Assembly (NCBI GenBank): GCA_016722375.1
Contig: JADKJG010000005.1
Coordinates: 310,001 to 374,000, forward strand
Direction: 5' to 3'
Length of the DNA: 64,000 nucleotides
Source: Bacteroidota bacterium
Lineage (GTDB): Bacteria > Bacteroidota > Bacteroidia > Chitinophagales > LD1
Part shown: in pieces, positions 42,435 through 51,920 of the stretch
Layout of the letters: every line of letters starts with the position of its first letter
Numbering within the stretch: position 1 is the stretch's first letter
Notes under the pieces: model-generated
Databases searched by the model: none
Seen by the model: the letters and a program-made list of their open reading frames with translations, nothing else
Told to the model about the DNA's origin: nothing
Translations under genes and position numbers: made by a program

Positions 42435-44675
42435 ATGATTAAAGACTACTCGAAATTCCTTTTTACATTACTTCTGAGCGTTGGCTTCTGTGTTGCCTTT
42501 GCGCAAAATGCGTCAGTGGATTCCACAAAAATTCAGACAGGAGAGAACCGCAAAGACACGTTGAAAAACGCGGTGGTGACTAGATATGAGGTAGCAAAGG
42601 CAGACACCTCTTTTAGGGATACAACTTTGCAAGAGAAAAAAAAGAAGCTACATGATCCTCAAAACCAGATGCAGTTTATGCAGTCTGACTTGGAATCAAA
42701 AAAATATAATTTCTACAAGCGAAAAGAAATTTCTACACCCCTCATGCCGCGTTATGATACGGATTCGGCGGCCTTTCAGCGGGGGAAGAAAAGAGGAAAG
42801 CAACAACAATCTTATAGAAACAGTCAATACTATTTCCCGGCAAAACCTAAAGATGCTTGGGAGATTGGGGTGAATTTCGGAGCCGCTTTTGTCAGTGGAA
42901 ACGTAAGTCCTAAACTTTCTCCTTTTAGTCCCTTTGATAATATCGGAGCAGGATTTACCATTCGAAAGGCAGTTGGTTATGTATTTTCCGTCCGTTTGCA
43001 GTATCTCTTTCAGCGTAGTACAGGTAGAAACTGGAGACCCGATGCCACTCTACGGTTTAATAGGGTGTTGAATCCGCTACAGCAAGGGCCCGGAACCAAT
43101 AATACTGTTCGCGACTCTATAGGACCGAGCTACTATAACAATCCAAAATTAGATGCTACCCGGACATCGAGGGGCATACGGATGAACGGTTTTTTCTTCT
43201 TTAACTACCGGACCTACGTCCATGATGTTTCCCTGCAAGCGATTGTCAACATCGGCAATATCAACTTTCACCGAGAGAGAAATATTATCAATATCTACTT
43301 GTTAGGCGGGGTGGATGGTTACTTTTATCGAACCCGGTATGATGCCTTAGATGAAAACGGCCAAGCTTATGATTTTTCGCCAGTGATGGAACTTCAACAG
43401 ACCCCAGCGAATAGTCCTTGGGTAAATGCCTCTAGGAAGGATAGAAGAAAAGAAGCTTACATCAGGCTGAACCAAATTTTGGATGGGAAATACGAAACGG
43501 ATGCCGAACAAGATGACAATCTGGTCGGCATTAAAAAATGGCATTTTGTACCGGCATTTACCGTTGGTGCAGGAATAATGTTCCACGCTACTAAATGGTT
43601 CACTATTGGCTTAGAGGAACGGGTTATTCTTAGCCAAAGCAGCCGACTTTTGGATGGCTACCGTTGGGAGCAGGATGAGCACTCCTCACTAACATCCCAC
43701 TATGATAATATCTCTTATACCTCGTTGAATTTTAACTTCCATATAGGATTGAAGAAGAGAACAGAGCCGCTTTATTGGCTCAATCCGATTCAATATTCTT
43801 ACAAGAAGATTGGAGATATGAATCCAGAAGCGATTGCAGAAGCCTTGTTTAAGGATGATGATGGAGATGGGGTTCCAAACATGCTTGACAAAGAGCCTAA
43901 TACGAAAAAAGATTGTCCGGTTGATACACATGGTGTAGCTTTAGACAGCGATAAAGATGGCATCATTGATTGTGAAGATAAGGAGCCTTATTCGCCGCCG
44001 GGATATCCGATTGATTCGGTAGGTGTTGCGATAGTTCCAAGTTGTTGTGATGAAGTTAATCAGGGCAATAGTTATAAGACAGGACCAGAGGGGGAACTTG
44101 TTCATGGTAATAATATTCAGGAAACGGATTCGACAGGAGCAGTAATTCAACAAAAGGGCAATACCATCCGAGAAACTGCGGTAGATGCGGGTGAGCGGGT
44201 GGATAAGAGAAAAGGCGCTGCTCCTCGTCTAGGTGCTGGCACTGGTACCAGTACTGGTACTGGAATTGATTGTGCCAAAGTTGCGTTGCCTTACATCTCT
44301 TTTGATGATGATAAGTTCAATATAGATCCGAGTTATGAAAATAAACTACAGCAAATAGCCGAAAGGATGTTGCTCTGTCCGGATATTAGGTTAGTGGTTA
44401 CCGGATTTAATGAATCGAGAAACGATCCCAAATTTAACGAACAATTAAGTTGGAATCGGGCCAACGCCGCAGTAGATTATCTTGTAGAAAAATACGGCAT
44501 CTCTCGTGACCGATTCATTTTAAAATATCGCGGCGGGAAAAAGGCCGCAAGTTCACCTGCCGAGCGTAAGGCAACCAACAAGGTGGACTTCCGCTACGCC
44601 AACGATGGGGAGAGTGGTAGCAGCAATCCTCCTGCACCACATCCCGGACTCAAAGCAGGATCATCTGATAAATAA
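42435..44675 (+). CDS. OmpA-family outer-membrane protein with thrombospondin type 3 repeats
   Basis: This 746-residue protein has an N-terminal signal peptide (FLFTLLLSVGFCVAFAQ). Residues ~130-470 look like a beta-barrel (WEIGVNFGAAFVSGNVSP, GFTIRKAVGYVFSVRLQYLF, FTVGAGIMFHATKWFTIGLEE). Two calcium-binding TSP3-like repeats follow (DDDGDGVPNMLDKEPNTKKD and DSDKDGIIDCEDKEPYSP). After a low-complexity linker (AGTGTSTGTG) comes an OmpA C-terminal peptidoglycan-binding domain: YISFDDDKFNIDPSYENKL, VVTGFNESRNDPKFNEQLSWNRANAAVDYL, seen as NEQLSWNRANAAVDYLVEKY. It tethers the outer membrane to the cell wall. Confidence 0.92.
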   Translation: MIKDYSKFLFTLLLSVGFCVAFAQNASVDSTKIQTGENRKDTLKNAVVTRYEVAKADTSFRDTTLQEKKKKLHDPQNQMQFMQSDLESKKYNFYKRKEISTPLMPRYDTDSAAFQRGKKRGKQQQSYRNSQYYFPAKPKDAWEIGVNFGAAFVSGNVSPKLSPFSPFDNIGAGFTIRKAVGYVFSVRLQYLFQRSTGRNWRPDATLRFNRVLNPLQQGPGTNNTVRDSIGPSYYNNPKLDATRTSRGIRMNGFFFFNYRTYVHDVSLQAIVNIGNINFHRERNIINIYLLGGVDGYFYRTRYDALDENGQAYDFSPVMELQQTPANSPWVNASRKDRRKEAYIRLNQILDGKYETDAEQDDNLVGIKKWHFVPAFTVGAGIMFHATKWFTIGLEERVILSQSSRLLDGYRWEQDEHSSLTSHYDNISYTSLNFNFHIGLKKRTEPLYWLNPIQYSYKKIGDMNPEAIAEALFKDDDGDGVPNMLDKEPNTKKDCPVDTHGVALDSDKDGIIDCEDKEPYSPPGYPIDSVGVAIVPSCCDEVNQGNSYKTGPEGELVHGNNIQETDSTGAVIQQKGNTIRETAVDAGERVDKRKGAAPRLGAGTGTSTGTGIDCAKVALPYISFDDDKFNIDPSYENKLQQIAERMLLCPDIRLVVTGFNESRNDPKFNEQLSWNRANAAVDYLVEKYGISRDRFILKYRGGKKAASSPAERKATNKVDFRYANDGESGSSNPPAPHPGLKAGSSDK

Positions 44676-44681
44676 TTTTGA

Positions 44682-44713
44682 AAAAAGGCTTCTGAAATTT
44701 CAGAAGCCTTTTT
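44682..44713 (+). terminator. Strong Rho-independent terminator after the OmpA-family gene
   Basis: AAAAAGGCTTCTGAAA is followed at once by its perfect reverse complement TTTCAGAAGCCTTTTT, 16 bases each, a stem ending in a T-run. It lies 6 bases past the stop codon. Confidence 0.9.
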
Positions 44714-44850
44714 CATTTCTAACCAACGTGCCACTGCCGGCATTAGTAATTGACAAGAGTTCTCCTTTAGCGCTTTTGAAAGCAGCAAAGGCATCATTGA
44801 TGGAAATTCAGATTCTTTCCCCAAGTATTTTTAATTTTCTGTAATTCTCC

Positions 44851-44858
44851 TATATTTG
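44851..44858 (+). promoter_or_regulatory. TAnnTTTG box for the DUF177-rpmF operon
   Basis: TATATTTG matches the -7 consensus exactly and lies 84 bases before the GTG start at 44943. No perfect TTG is placed at -33. The spacing to the gene and the terminator upstream make a start here plausible. Confidence 0.45.
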
Positions 44859-44942
44859 CCGTCCTTTTGGCAAAAACAGTAGTTAAAGTGTTTGAGTTAA
44901 TAGGTTCGGAATCCGAGTGAAATCATAATATAAATAAGGATT

Positions 44943-45482
44943 GTGAAAGGACTAAGAGAATTTGAAATAGCCTTTGTCGGTTTGAGGATTGGCAATCATC
45001 AATTCAGTTTTGATATTGACAAAAGGTTCTTCAGTTTTTTCGCCGAATCGCCTGTACAGGATTGTAAGGTGAAGGTAAAACTGGAGTTGGAGAAAAAGGA
45101 AACGTTCTTTGTTTTGAATTTTTTCATTGATGGCACTGTCCGTACCGAGTGCGACCTGTGCTTAGAGCCATTCGACAAGCAAGTTTTTGGCGACTTTACT
45201 TGTTATGTGAAATTCAGCGAGAGCGCTTTGGATTTGAAAGATGAAGATGAAGTGATATTCATTCCACCGGATGAAACCATTCTCGATGTTTCACACTTGG
45301 TGTATGAGTACATTATTCTTTGCCTTCCCATTCAAAAGAAGGGCTGCCAGAATCCGGGAGAAGAGCCTCAATGTAATAAGGAGGTATTGAAATATATCAT
45401 CAACGAAAAAATTGGACAAGAGAGAAAAGAAGAAAAAGATGTTGACCCCAGATGGGCAGCACTTAAAAATTTGAAGAACTAA
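44943..45482 (+). CDS. DUF177 (YceD-like) protein
   Basis: This 179-residue protein of the YceD/DUF177 family is found almost always just before rpmF and is implicated in 23S rRNA processing or ribosome synthesis. The pattern VRTECDLCLEPFDKQVFGDFTCYVKF with its CxxC (split VRTECDLCLEPFDKQV and FGDFTCYVKF), DLKDEDEVIFIPPDETILDV, and LVYEYIILCLPIQKKGC is typical. The start is a GTG at 44943, directly after a run of AT; no ATG in frame lies near. The L32 gene follows after 41 bases. Confidence 0.88.
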   Translation: MKGLREFEIAFVGLRIGNHQFSFDIDKRFFSFFAESPVQDCKVKVKLELEKKETFFVLNFFIDGTVRTECDLCLEPFDKQVFGDFTCYVKFSESALDLKDEDEVIFIPPDETILDVSHLVYEYIILCLPIQKKGCQNPGEEPQCNKEVLKYIINEKIGQERKEEKDVDPRWAALKNLKN

Positions 45483-45523
45483 TAAGCCTTAGTATATTTA
45501 ATCAACTTTAAAAAATAATATTT

Positions 45524-45712
45524 ATGCCACATCCTAAACATAGACTCTCTAAACAGAGAAGAGACAAAAGAAGAACTCATTACAAAGCCGAAGCTCCTAC
45601 TACCAGCGTAGATCAGACCACGGGCGAAACACACCTGATGCACCGGGCTCATTGGAGCGAAGATAAACTGGTTTATCGCGGTAAGACCGTTTTAGAGAAA
45701 ACCAAGAAGTAG
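45524..45712 (+). CDS. rpmF: 50S ribosomal protein L32
   Basis: This 62-residue protein matches L32: MPHPKHRLSKQRRDKRRTHY, then a tail TGETHLMHRAHWSEDKLVYR. The four zinc-binding cysteines of zinc-type L32 are absent, so this is the cysteine-free form usual in this phylum. It belongs to the large ribosomal subunit. The gene is cotranscribed with the DUF177 gene and followed by a terminator. Confidence 0.97.
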   Translation: MPHPKHRLSKQRRDKRRTHYKAEAPTTSVDQTTGETHLMHRAHWSEDKLVYRGKTVLEKTKK

Positions 45713-45741
45713 GCAAGCTACCAAGTAAAAAACTATTTTTT

Positions 45742-45770
45742 CCCCCATCGGCATCTGCTGGTGGGGTTTT
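45742..45770 (+). terminator. Rho-independent terminator after rpmF
   Basis: CCCCA and TGGGG form a short GC-rich stem around a 14-base loop, followed by TTTTTTATTTT. It lies about 30 bases after the stop codon. Confidence 0.75.
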
Positions 45771-45811
45771 TTATTTTATCCGGATAAGAATTCCTTCAAG
45801 GATATTGATTC

Positions 45812-47167
45812 ATGTTACTATCAGAAATCTATAGAAATAAAGCCCGCGAGGCTTTACGCTTGGCCTTACCGATTATTATCGGACAATTAGGGCAGGTGTT
45901 AATGGGCTTCTTTGACATTATCCAAATAGGAGGACTGGGACAGGAGTATATCGCCGGGGGAGGTTTTGCCAATAGTATTTATTGGATGACGAACCTGCTT
46001 GGCATGGGAATTTTATTTGCAATCTCTACTTTGGTGTCAGAGGTATATGGAGAAAAGCAAAACTGGAAAGCGATGGCGGTTTACCGATCCGGTATAAAAG
46101 TAGCACTGGTACTATCTGTCCTATTTACAGGTGCTATGATGCTCATCACAACCAATATTCATTGGTTTGGTCAGGATAAAGTGGTAGATCAAATAGCAAC
46201 CCGTTATTTAAACATCGTTAACTACTCCACCATTTTTGTATTTCTTTTCACAGCCTGCAAGCAACTGCTGGATGGCATGGGCAGAACAAAAGTGGGAATG
46301 GTGGTCACTATTGGCGGCCTGATACTCAATGTGTTCTTAAACTGGATATTTATTTACGGAAACCTAGGTGTGCCCCGATTAGAAATTGAAGGCGCTGCAA
46401 TTGCTACCACAATTTCAAGGGTTCTGATGGTGATTGCTTTTTTATCCTTTATTCAATGGGATAAACAACTTGGCCAATTAAGAAACGAATACAAGGAAAC
46501 CGTGGCTGAAGGAATCAGTTACATCCGTATGATTTTAAAAATAGGGATTCCAGCAGGGTTACAATTCTTTTGGGAAGTGGCCGCTTTTGGCGGTGCTCAA
46601 ATTATGAGCGGCTGGCTTGGTGTGAAATATGAAGCCGCTCACCTAATTGCTATAGGTTTGGCATCAATAACTTTTATGATTTTAACCGGTATTTCTGCGG
46701 CGGGCAGTATTCTGGCCGGTTTTGCCTATGGTGCCCGGAACAGAGAAGAAATTCGTATTGCGGGTAACACCGCTTTTATGCTGACTATAGCAATAGAAAT
46801 CCTATTTGCTATCCTGTTTTTATCAGGTGCCCGCTTTCTGCCAACTTTATATACGGACGATACGGAAGTAATAGCTCTCGCATCTTCCATGCTCCTTTTT
46901 GCGGCGTTTTTTCAAATCAGTGACGGTTTACAAGCAGTGGCAGCCGGAGTGCTGCGAGGGGTACAGGATGTAAAGATTCCGGCAGTTATAGCCTTTGTTT
47001 CTTATTGGATGATTATGCTGCCTACTTGCTATTTGCTGACCTTTACATTTGGGTTAGGCTTAAAGGGAATCTGGATCGGGTTCATTGTCGGTTTGAGTGT
47101 CACTGCTGTGATGCAGATTTCAAGATTCAAATGGATGGTACCCAGAATAAAATTTGAGGAAGTATAA
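45812..47167 (+). CDS. MATE-family efflux transporter (NorM-like)
   Basis: This 451-residue protein has about 12 membrane segments arranged as two halves. The first half has ALRLALPIIIGQLGQVLMGFFDIIQIGGLG (ALRLALPIIIGQLGQVLMG) and the second GIPAGLQFFWEVAAFGGAQIMSGWLG (IGIPAGLQFFWEVAAFG), the paired start of MATE transporters. It exports cationic drugs or metabolites in exchange for Na+ or H+. The substrate is unknown. It starts about 100 bases after rpmF behind the terminator. Confidence 0.9.
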   Translation: MLLSEIYRNKAREALRLALPIIIGQLGQVLMGFFDIIQIGGLGQEYIAGGGFANSIYWMTNLLGMGILFAISTLVSEVYGEKQNWKAMAVYRSGIKVALVLSVLFTGAMMLITTNIHWFGQDKVVDQIATRYLNIVNYSTIFVFLFTACKQLLDGMGRTKVGMVVTIGGLILNVFLNWIFIYGNLGVPRLEIEGAAIATTISRVLMVIAFLSFIQWDKQLGQLRNEYKETVAEGISYIRMILKIGIPAGLQFFWEVAAFGGAQIMSGWLGVKYEAAHLIAIGLASITFMILTGISAAGSILAGFAYGARNREEIRIAGNTAFMLTIAIEILFAILFLSGARFLPTLYTDDTEVIALASSMLLFAAFFQISDGLQAVAAGVLRGVQDVKIPAVIAFVSYWMIMLPTCYLLTFTFGLGLKGIWIGFIVGLSVTAVMQISRFKWMVPRIKFEEV

Positions 47168-47242
47168 ACTCAGTTTGCTCTCCGATGATTACTATCTGAC
47201 CATTTCATAAAAAAGAACACTTTCTTTCTACATTTACCCTCG

Positions 47243-49468
47243 GTGCGCAAAAAAATCTATTTAGGTCTCTGGGCTATGTTTTTAGTGGGTGTTTCTACTA
47301 TCATCCTACTGTTTTACCTCATAGCAAATGGGAAGATGGGCTATATGCCCACCTTTGAAGATCTTGAAAATCCAAACAATAGCTTGGCTACCGAGGTCAT
47401 CACCACCGATCAGAAAATCATCGGAAAATTTTATCTTGAGAACCGGAGCAATGTTGCCTACGAAAACCTCAATTCCAATTTAAAAAATGCTCTTCTGGCA
47501 ACAGAAGACATTCGGTATTTCAGTCATACTGGAGTAGATTTCAGGGCGTTACTCCGCGTCATCAAAGGTCTGTTTACCGGTGAAAGCCAGGGAGGAGGCA
47601 GCACAATCACACAACAATTAGCCAAGAATCTATTTCCCCGTGAGCGGTTAAATAAAATTCAACTAGCATTTCGAAAATTTAAGGAGTGGATTATAGCCGT
47701 CAAGTTAGAACGTGCTTATACAAAGGAGGAAATCATGGCCATGTATTTCAACACCGTTCCTTTTAGCGACAATGCCTATGGGGTGAAATCTGCAGCTCAT
47801 GTGTACTTTGGCAAAGCAGTAGATTCTCTTCAGATAGAAGAAGCCGCTGTATTGGTAGGTATGCTGAAAGCTCCCAGCTATTTTAATCCCCGCTCACATA
47901 CCGAAACCTCAAGGCAGCGGAGAAACGTTGTGATTGACCAGATGTGCACCTACCGGTTTATTACAAAAGAACAAAGAGATTCCCTGTTTAAACTACCTAT
48001 TAAACTCGATTTTCATGCAGATACTCAGGTGGAGGGAATTGCACCCTACTTCAGAGAATACCTACGACTGTGGATGAAGAACTGGTGCGAAACACATAGC
48101 AAACCGGATGGAAGTAAATACAGTTTATATAAAGACGGTTTGAAAATTTACACCACGTTGGATTCGAGGTTACAGACTTATGCAGAAGAAGCTCAACGAG
48201 AGCATTTGAGCGAAGTGCAGAAATTATTTTTTGAACATTGGAAAGGCAAAGACCCCTGGAAAGATTTTCCTACGGAATGGAAGGCGATGTATCAGCACCA
48301 TCCACGTTATGTAGAATTAAAAAAAGAGGGGAAAACAGAAGCTGAGATTGACCGGGAAATGAATAAACCCGAAATGAGAAAAATATTTTCGTACGATGGT
48401 GGCGAAAAAGATACGCTCATCAGCATCTATGACTCCATTCGCTACCATCGGATGATTTTACAAAACGGTTTTCTCGCCGTTGATCCCGAATCTGGTTTCG
48501 TCCGTGCCTGGGTTGGCGGAGTGAACTACAAATACTTTCAATACGACCATGTCAACATCAATACCAAGCGACAGATTGGTTCTACTTTCAAACCCTTTGT
48601 TTACACGGTGGCTATCCGAGATAAAGGATACTCCCCCTGCTTCCGGGTTCCAAACCAGCCCGTCACTTTTGAGAAAGGCGATCCCAAGTTTAACTTGATT
48701 CAAAACTGGACGCCGCGCAATAGCGATGGTAAATACGGGGGCACATTAAGTTTAAAGCAAGCGTTAGCCAATTCGGTGAATGTGGTGACGGCTTATTTAA
48801 TGCATGAAATAGGTCCCGAAGCCGTTATTAGATTGGTGCAAACTATGGGTATAAAAAGTGAGATACCGGTTCAGCCCTCTATCTGTCTCGGCACACCTGA
48901 TATTTCGCTGTTCGAGATGGTCGGAGCATACACCACCTATGCCAACAGCGGGACCCATGTCGAGCCTATGTTCGTTACGCGCATTGAAGATAAAAACGGG
49001 AATGTGCTTCAAGATTTTGTAGCGAATAAAAATGAAGCACTTGATGAGCAGACCACTTACGTGATGGTAGAGCTATTGCGCAACGTTGTGTTGGGTGGAA
49101 CTGGTGTTCGTTTACGCTATCGCTATAAACTGATGAATGACATTTTCGGCAAGACCGGTACAACCCAAAACTATTCTGATGGTTGGTTCATCGGTTGCAC
49201 CCCTGATTTAATTGCCGGTTCTTGGACAGGCTGCGATGACCGCTATATCCGCTTCCGAAGTATGCAATATGGGCAAGGGGCTAGCACCGCTTTGCCTATA
49301 TGGGCTAAGTTTTTCCAAAAAGTTTATGCAGACAGCCTCAATTTCCATCAGGAAATCAATCCTGAACATCGCTTTCAGCCTCCGGTAGAAAAGATGACTA
49401 TCGAACTGGACTGTAGTAAATTCAGCGGAGGCAGCAGCGGCCGGGTGAAAGGTAGCGAATATGAGTAA
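47243..49468 (+). CDS. Penicillin-binding protein 1A (bifunctional transglycosylase/transpeptidase)
   Basis: This 741-residue inner-membrane enzyme polymerises and cross-links peptidoglycan. It has an N-terminal membrane anchor (IYLGLWAMFLVGVSTIILLF). The GT51 domain shows LLATEDIRYFSHTGVDFRAL and GGSTITQQLAKNLFPRE. The transpeptidase domain has S447 in IGSTFKPFVYTVA (SxxK), S511-V-N and K637-T-G in FGKTGTTQNYSDGWFIG. The start is GTG at 47243. The uvrC gene begins three bases after the stop. Confidence 0.94.
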   Translation: MRKKIYLGLWAMFLVGVSTIILLFYLIANGKMGYMPTFEDLENPNNSLATEVITTDQKIIGKFYLENRSNVAYENLNSNLKNALLATEDIRYFSHTGVDFRALLRVIKGLFTGESQGGGSTITQQLAKNLFPRERLNKIQLAFRKFKEWIIAVKLERAYTKEEIMAMYFNTVPFSDNAYGVKSAAHVYFGKAVDSLQIEEAAVLVGMLKAPSYFNPRSHTETSRQRRNVVIDQMCTYRFITKEQRDSLFKLPIKLDFHADTQVEGIAPYFREYLRLWMKNWCETHSKPDGSKYSLYKDGLKIYTTLDSRLQTYAEEAQREHLSEVQKLFFEHWKGKDPWKDFPTEWKAMYQHHPRYVELKKEGKTEAEIDREMNKPEMRKIFSYDGGEKDTLISIYDSIRYHRMILQNGFLAVDPESGFVRAWVGGVNYKYFQYDHVNINTKRQIGSTFKPFVYTVAIRDKGYSPCFRVPNQPVTFEKGDPKFNLIQNWTPRNSDGKYGGTLSLKQALANSVNVVTAYLMHEIGPEAVIRLVQTMGIKSEIPVQPSICLGTPDISLFEMVGAYTTYANSGTHVEPMFVTRIEDKNGNVLQDFVANKNEALDEQTTYVMVELLRNVVLGGTGVRLRYRYKLMNDIFGKTGTTQNYSDGWFIGCTPDLIAGSWTGCDDRYIRFRSMQYGQGASTALPIWAKFFQKVYADSLNFHQEINPEHRFQPPVEKMTIELDCSKFSGGSSGRVKGSEYE

Positions 49469-49471
49469 GGC

Positions 49472-51288
49472 ATGACCTCCGAAGAATTCAAATCCTATCG
49501 AGATGCCATTCCAAATGAATCGGGCATTTACAAATACCTGAATGAAGAACGTCAGATTCTCTACATCGGTAAGGCCAAAGACCTGAAGAAAAGAGTCTCC
49601 TCCTACTTCACCAAAAACGATCACTCGAACCGTATCGCGCGCATGATTCATTTCATTCGAGATATTGAGTTCGTGATTGTAGATACCGAGCAAGATGCCT
49701 TGCTGCTCGAAAATTCACTCATCAAAAAATATCTGCCGCGCTATAACGTGATGTTGCGCGACGATAGAACCTATCCCTTTATCTGCATCAAAAGGAACCC
49801 TTCCCGCGTGTGTTCTTCACGCGCAATGTGATTAAAGATGGATCAGAATATCTCGGCCCCTACACTTCCATATTCAATGCGCGGATTGTACTCGACCTGA
49901 TGAAGAGTATTTTTCCGCTGCGCACCTGCAACTTGGTGCTTACAGATAAAAATATTCAGGCCGGGAAATTCAAAGTATGCCTGGAGTATCATCTCAAGAA
50001 TTGTCTTGGCCCCTGCGAAGGCTTGCAAACTGCGGAAGAGTACAACGAAAACATCCAGCAAATCCGCAACATCCTCAAAAGTAATTTTGTATCGGTCAAA
50101 AATTATCTGACCAAGAAGATGAATGAATACGCCGACCAACTTCAATTTGAAAAGGCAGAAGAATTCCGGAAGAAGATTGACATGCTGAGCGATTATGAAA
50201 GTAAATCCACGATTGTCAATCCCAAGTTGACTGATATAGATGTGTATGGTTACACCGAATCCAGCGCAGCGGCCTTTATGAATTATCTCAAAATCATAAA
50301 CGGAACCGTAGTGAAGACCCGCGCCATTGAGGTGAAGAAAATTCTGGATGAAACCAGAGAAGAACTTTTGCTTCGTGCAATAACGGAACATTCACTGTCC
50401 GAAACAGAACCGGCAGCCGAAATCATCATTCCTTTTGAGATTGAATTTCCTGTGGCGAATATCAAACTGACCATACCACAAGTGGGTGATAAAAAACGCC
50501 TGCTTGATTTAGCTTTAAAGAATGCCCTCTATATGCGCGAGGAACGGGTGCGCCAAAACATGACACCCGAAGAAAAGAAGCCTGGGTTCCGCATTATGAA
50601 AACGCTGAAAGAAGATTTGAAACTCACCGAACTGCCGCGCCATATCGAGTGCTTTGACAACTCAAACATACAAGGCACCCACCCCGTGAGTGCCTGTGTA
50701 GTATTTAAAGAAGCAAAGCCCTCAAAAAAAGATTATCGCCACTTCAACATCAAAACAGTGGAAGGCCCCGATGATTTTGCTTCGATGGAGGAAGTAATTA
50801 CCCGTCGCTATAAACGAATGTTGGACGAAGGCTTAGACTTGCCTCAACTCATTATTGTGGATGGTGGCAAAGGGCAACTCAGTTCTGCGGTGCATGCGCT
50901 GGAGCAGTTGGGCATTTATGGAAAAGTAGCCATTGTGGGAATAGCCAAGCGGCTGGAAGAAATATATTTCCCCGACGATTCGCTGCCGCTCTACATCAAC
51001 AAAAAATCAGAATCGCTTCGTCTCATCCAGCGCATGAGGGACGAAGCCCACCGCTTCGGCATTATGCATCACCGTTTGCGCCGTAGCAAAGCAGCCATCA
51101 ACTCTGAACTGCTCAACATAAAAGGCATTGGTAAAAAAACGTTTGAACTGCTCATTAAACATTTCAAGAGCGTGAAAAAAATCAAGGAAGCCTCTTTAGA
51201 AGAATTGAAAGAAGTGTTGGGCGAAAAGAAAGCGATGGTCGTGATGGAGGGGTTGAAAGGGGGGAATAATTCAGGCGAAAAAGAATAG
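49472..51288 (+). CDS. uvrC: Excinuclease ABC subunit C (UvrC), frameshifted
   Basis: UvrC makes both incisions around DNA lesions in nucleotide-excision repair. Two overlapping frames (49472-49831, 49810-51288) add up to about 605 residues, the normal length. The GIY-YIG domain is at the start (NESGIYKYLNEERQILYIGKAKDLKKRV; shown as GIYKYLNEERQILYIGKAKD). The break lies at 49801-49802: AACCC-TT-CCCGCG should contain one more T to read KRNPFPRVFFTRN. The second part has the UvrB-binding UVR motif (QLEFEKAEEFRKKIDML-like, here LQFEKAEEFRKKIDML), IECFDNSNIQGTHPV, LIIVDGGKGQLSSA, DEAHRFGIMHHR and a helix-hairpin-helix LLNIKGIGKKTFELLIKHF. Confidence 0.9.
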
Positions 51289-51424
51289 TCTGAGCATCTT
51301 TGTCTGTACAATCTCAAAAAATGACAATTGGGAGTTATACAAATCTCATCCATTTCATCAAAAATCCAATACAAATTATCTTCATCTAAACTCTAAACAC
51401 TTGGTGGACAGGCATTTATAAAAT

Positions 51425-51677
51425 AGGTACCGAATAGCTGCAAACAGGTACCGATCTTTGGCTAACAGGTACCGAATCGTCGCTAACAGGGACCTGTCTC
51501 TTGCTAACAGGTACCGAGTAGCTGCTAACAGGGACCTGTCTCTTGCTAACAGGTACCAGAATAGCCGCTAACAGGCACCTGTCTCTTACTAACAGGTACC
51601 GAGTAGCTGCTAACAGGGACCTGTCTCTTGCTAACAGGCACCGGTTACGAGGAGATCGGTGCCTGTTACGAAGAAAG
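51425..51677. repeat. 21-bp-period array D (twelve units)
   Basis: Twelve units of 21 bases (unit 7 has 22) begin at 51425, 137 bases after the uvrC stop. Two types alternate over most of the array: AGGTACCGA(A/G)TAGCTGC-CTAAC-like, and AGGGACCTGTCTCTTGC-TAAC-like, giving a 42-bp super-period at 51509-51635. Type one holds the palindrome GGTACC; type two with its left neighbour holds ACAGG-GA-CCTGT. The last unit (51657) starts CGGTGCCTGTTACG, the reverse complement of the CAGGCACCG sense, so orientation flips there. The rest of the ~630-base gap between uvrC and the SCO1-like gene has no supported gene. Confidence 0.92.
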
Positions 51678-51920
51678 ACGTCCTTTCTAAGAATCAAACG
51701 GTCAAAGTGGCAGGTCAAGCTGCTGATTTGGCAAACGGAAGGATACTTCCACCACGGTCACAGGTCTATATTTTGTTAAAACAGAGATGTATTACGGTAT
51801 CATAGCCTACAAAACGATTAGAACGGTGGAGTTGAATTCAATTCGTCCTCATTTCTGACTTTATTTGCATCTGCTTTAGTGGCCTGTAGGGGTCTGGTCA
51901 CTATTCATTCAAAGAACAAC

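Noticed and set aside
13730..51677. 21-bp arrays as CRISPR arrays
   Set aside because: Units are contiguous with no unique 30-base spacers, repeats are degenerate, and no cas gene is in the window.
13730..51677. 21-bp arrays as TIGR-type guide arrays
   Set aside because: The unit is shorter than the described dual-spacer units and no Nop-domain (Tas) gene is seen nearby.
51416..51779. Open frames of 78 and 100 codons through array D
   Set aside because: They exist because 21 is a multiple of three, so a unit without stop codons stays open; the products are simple repeats of the array unit.
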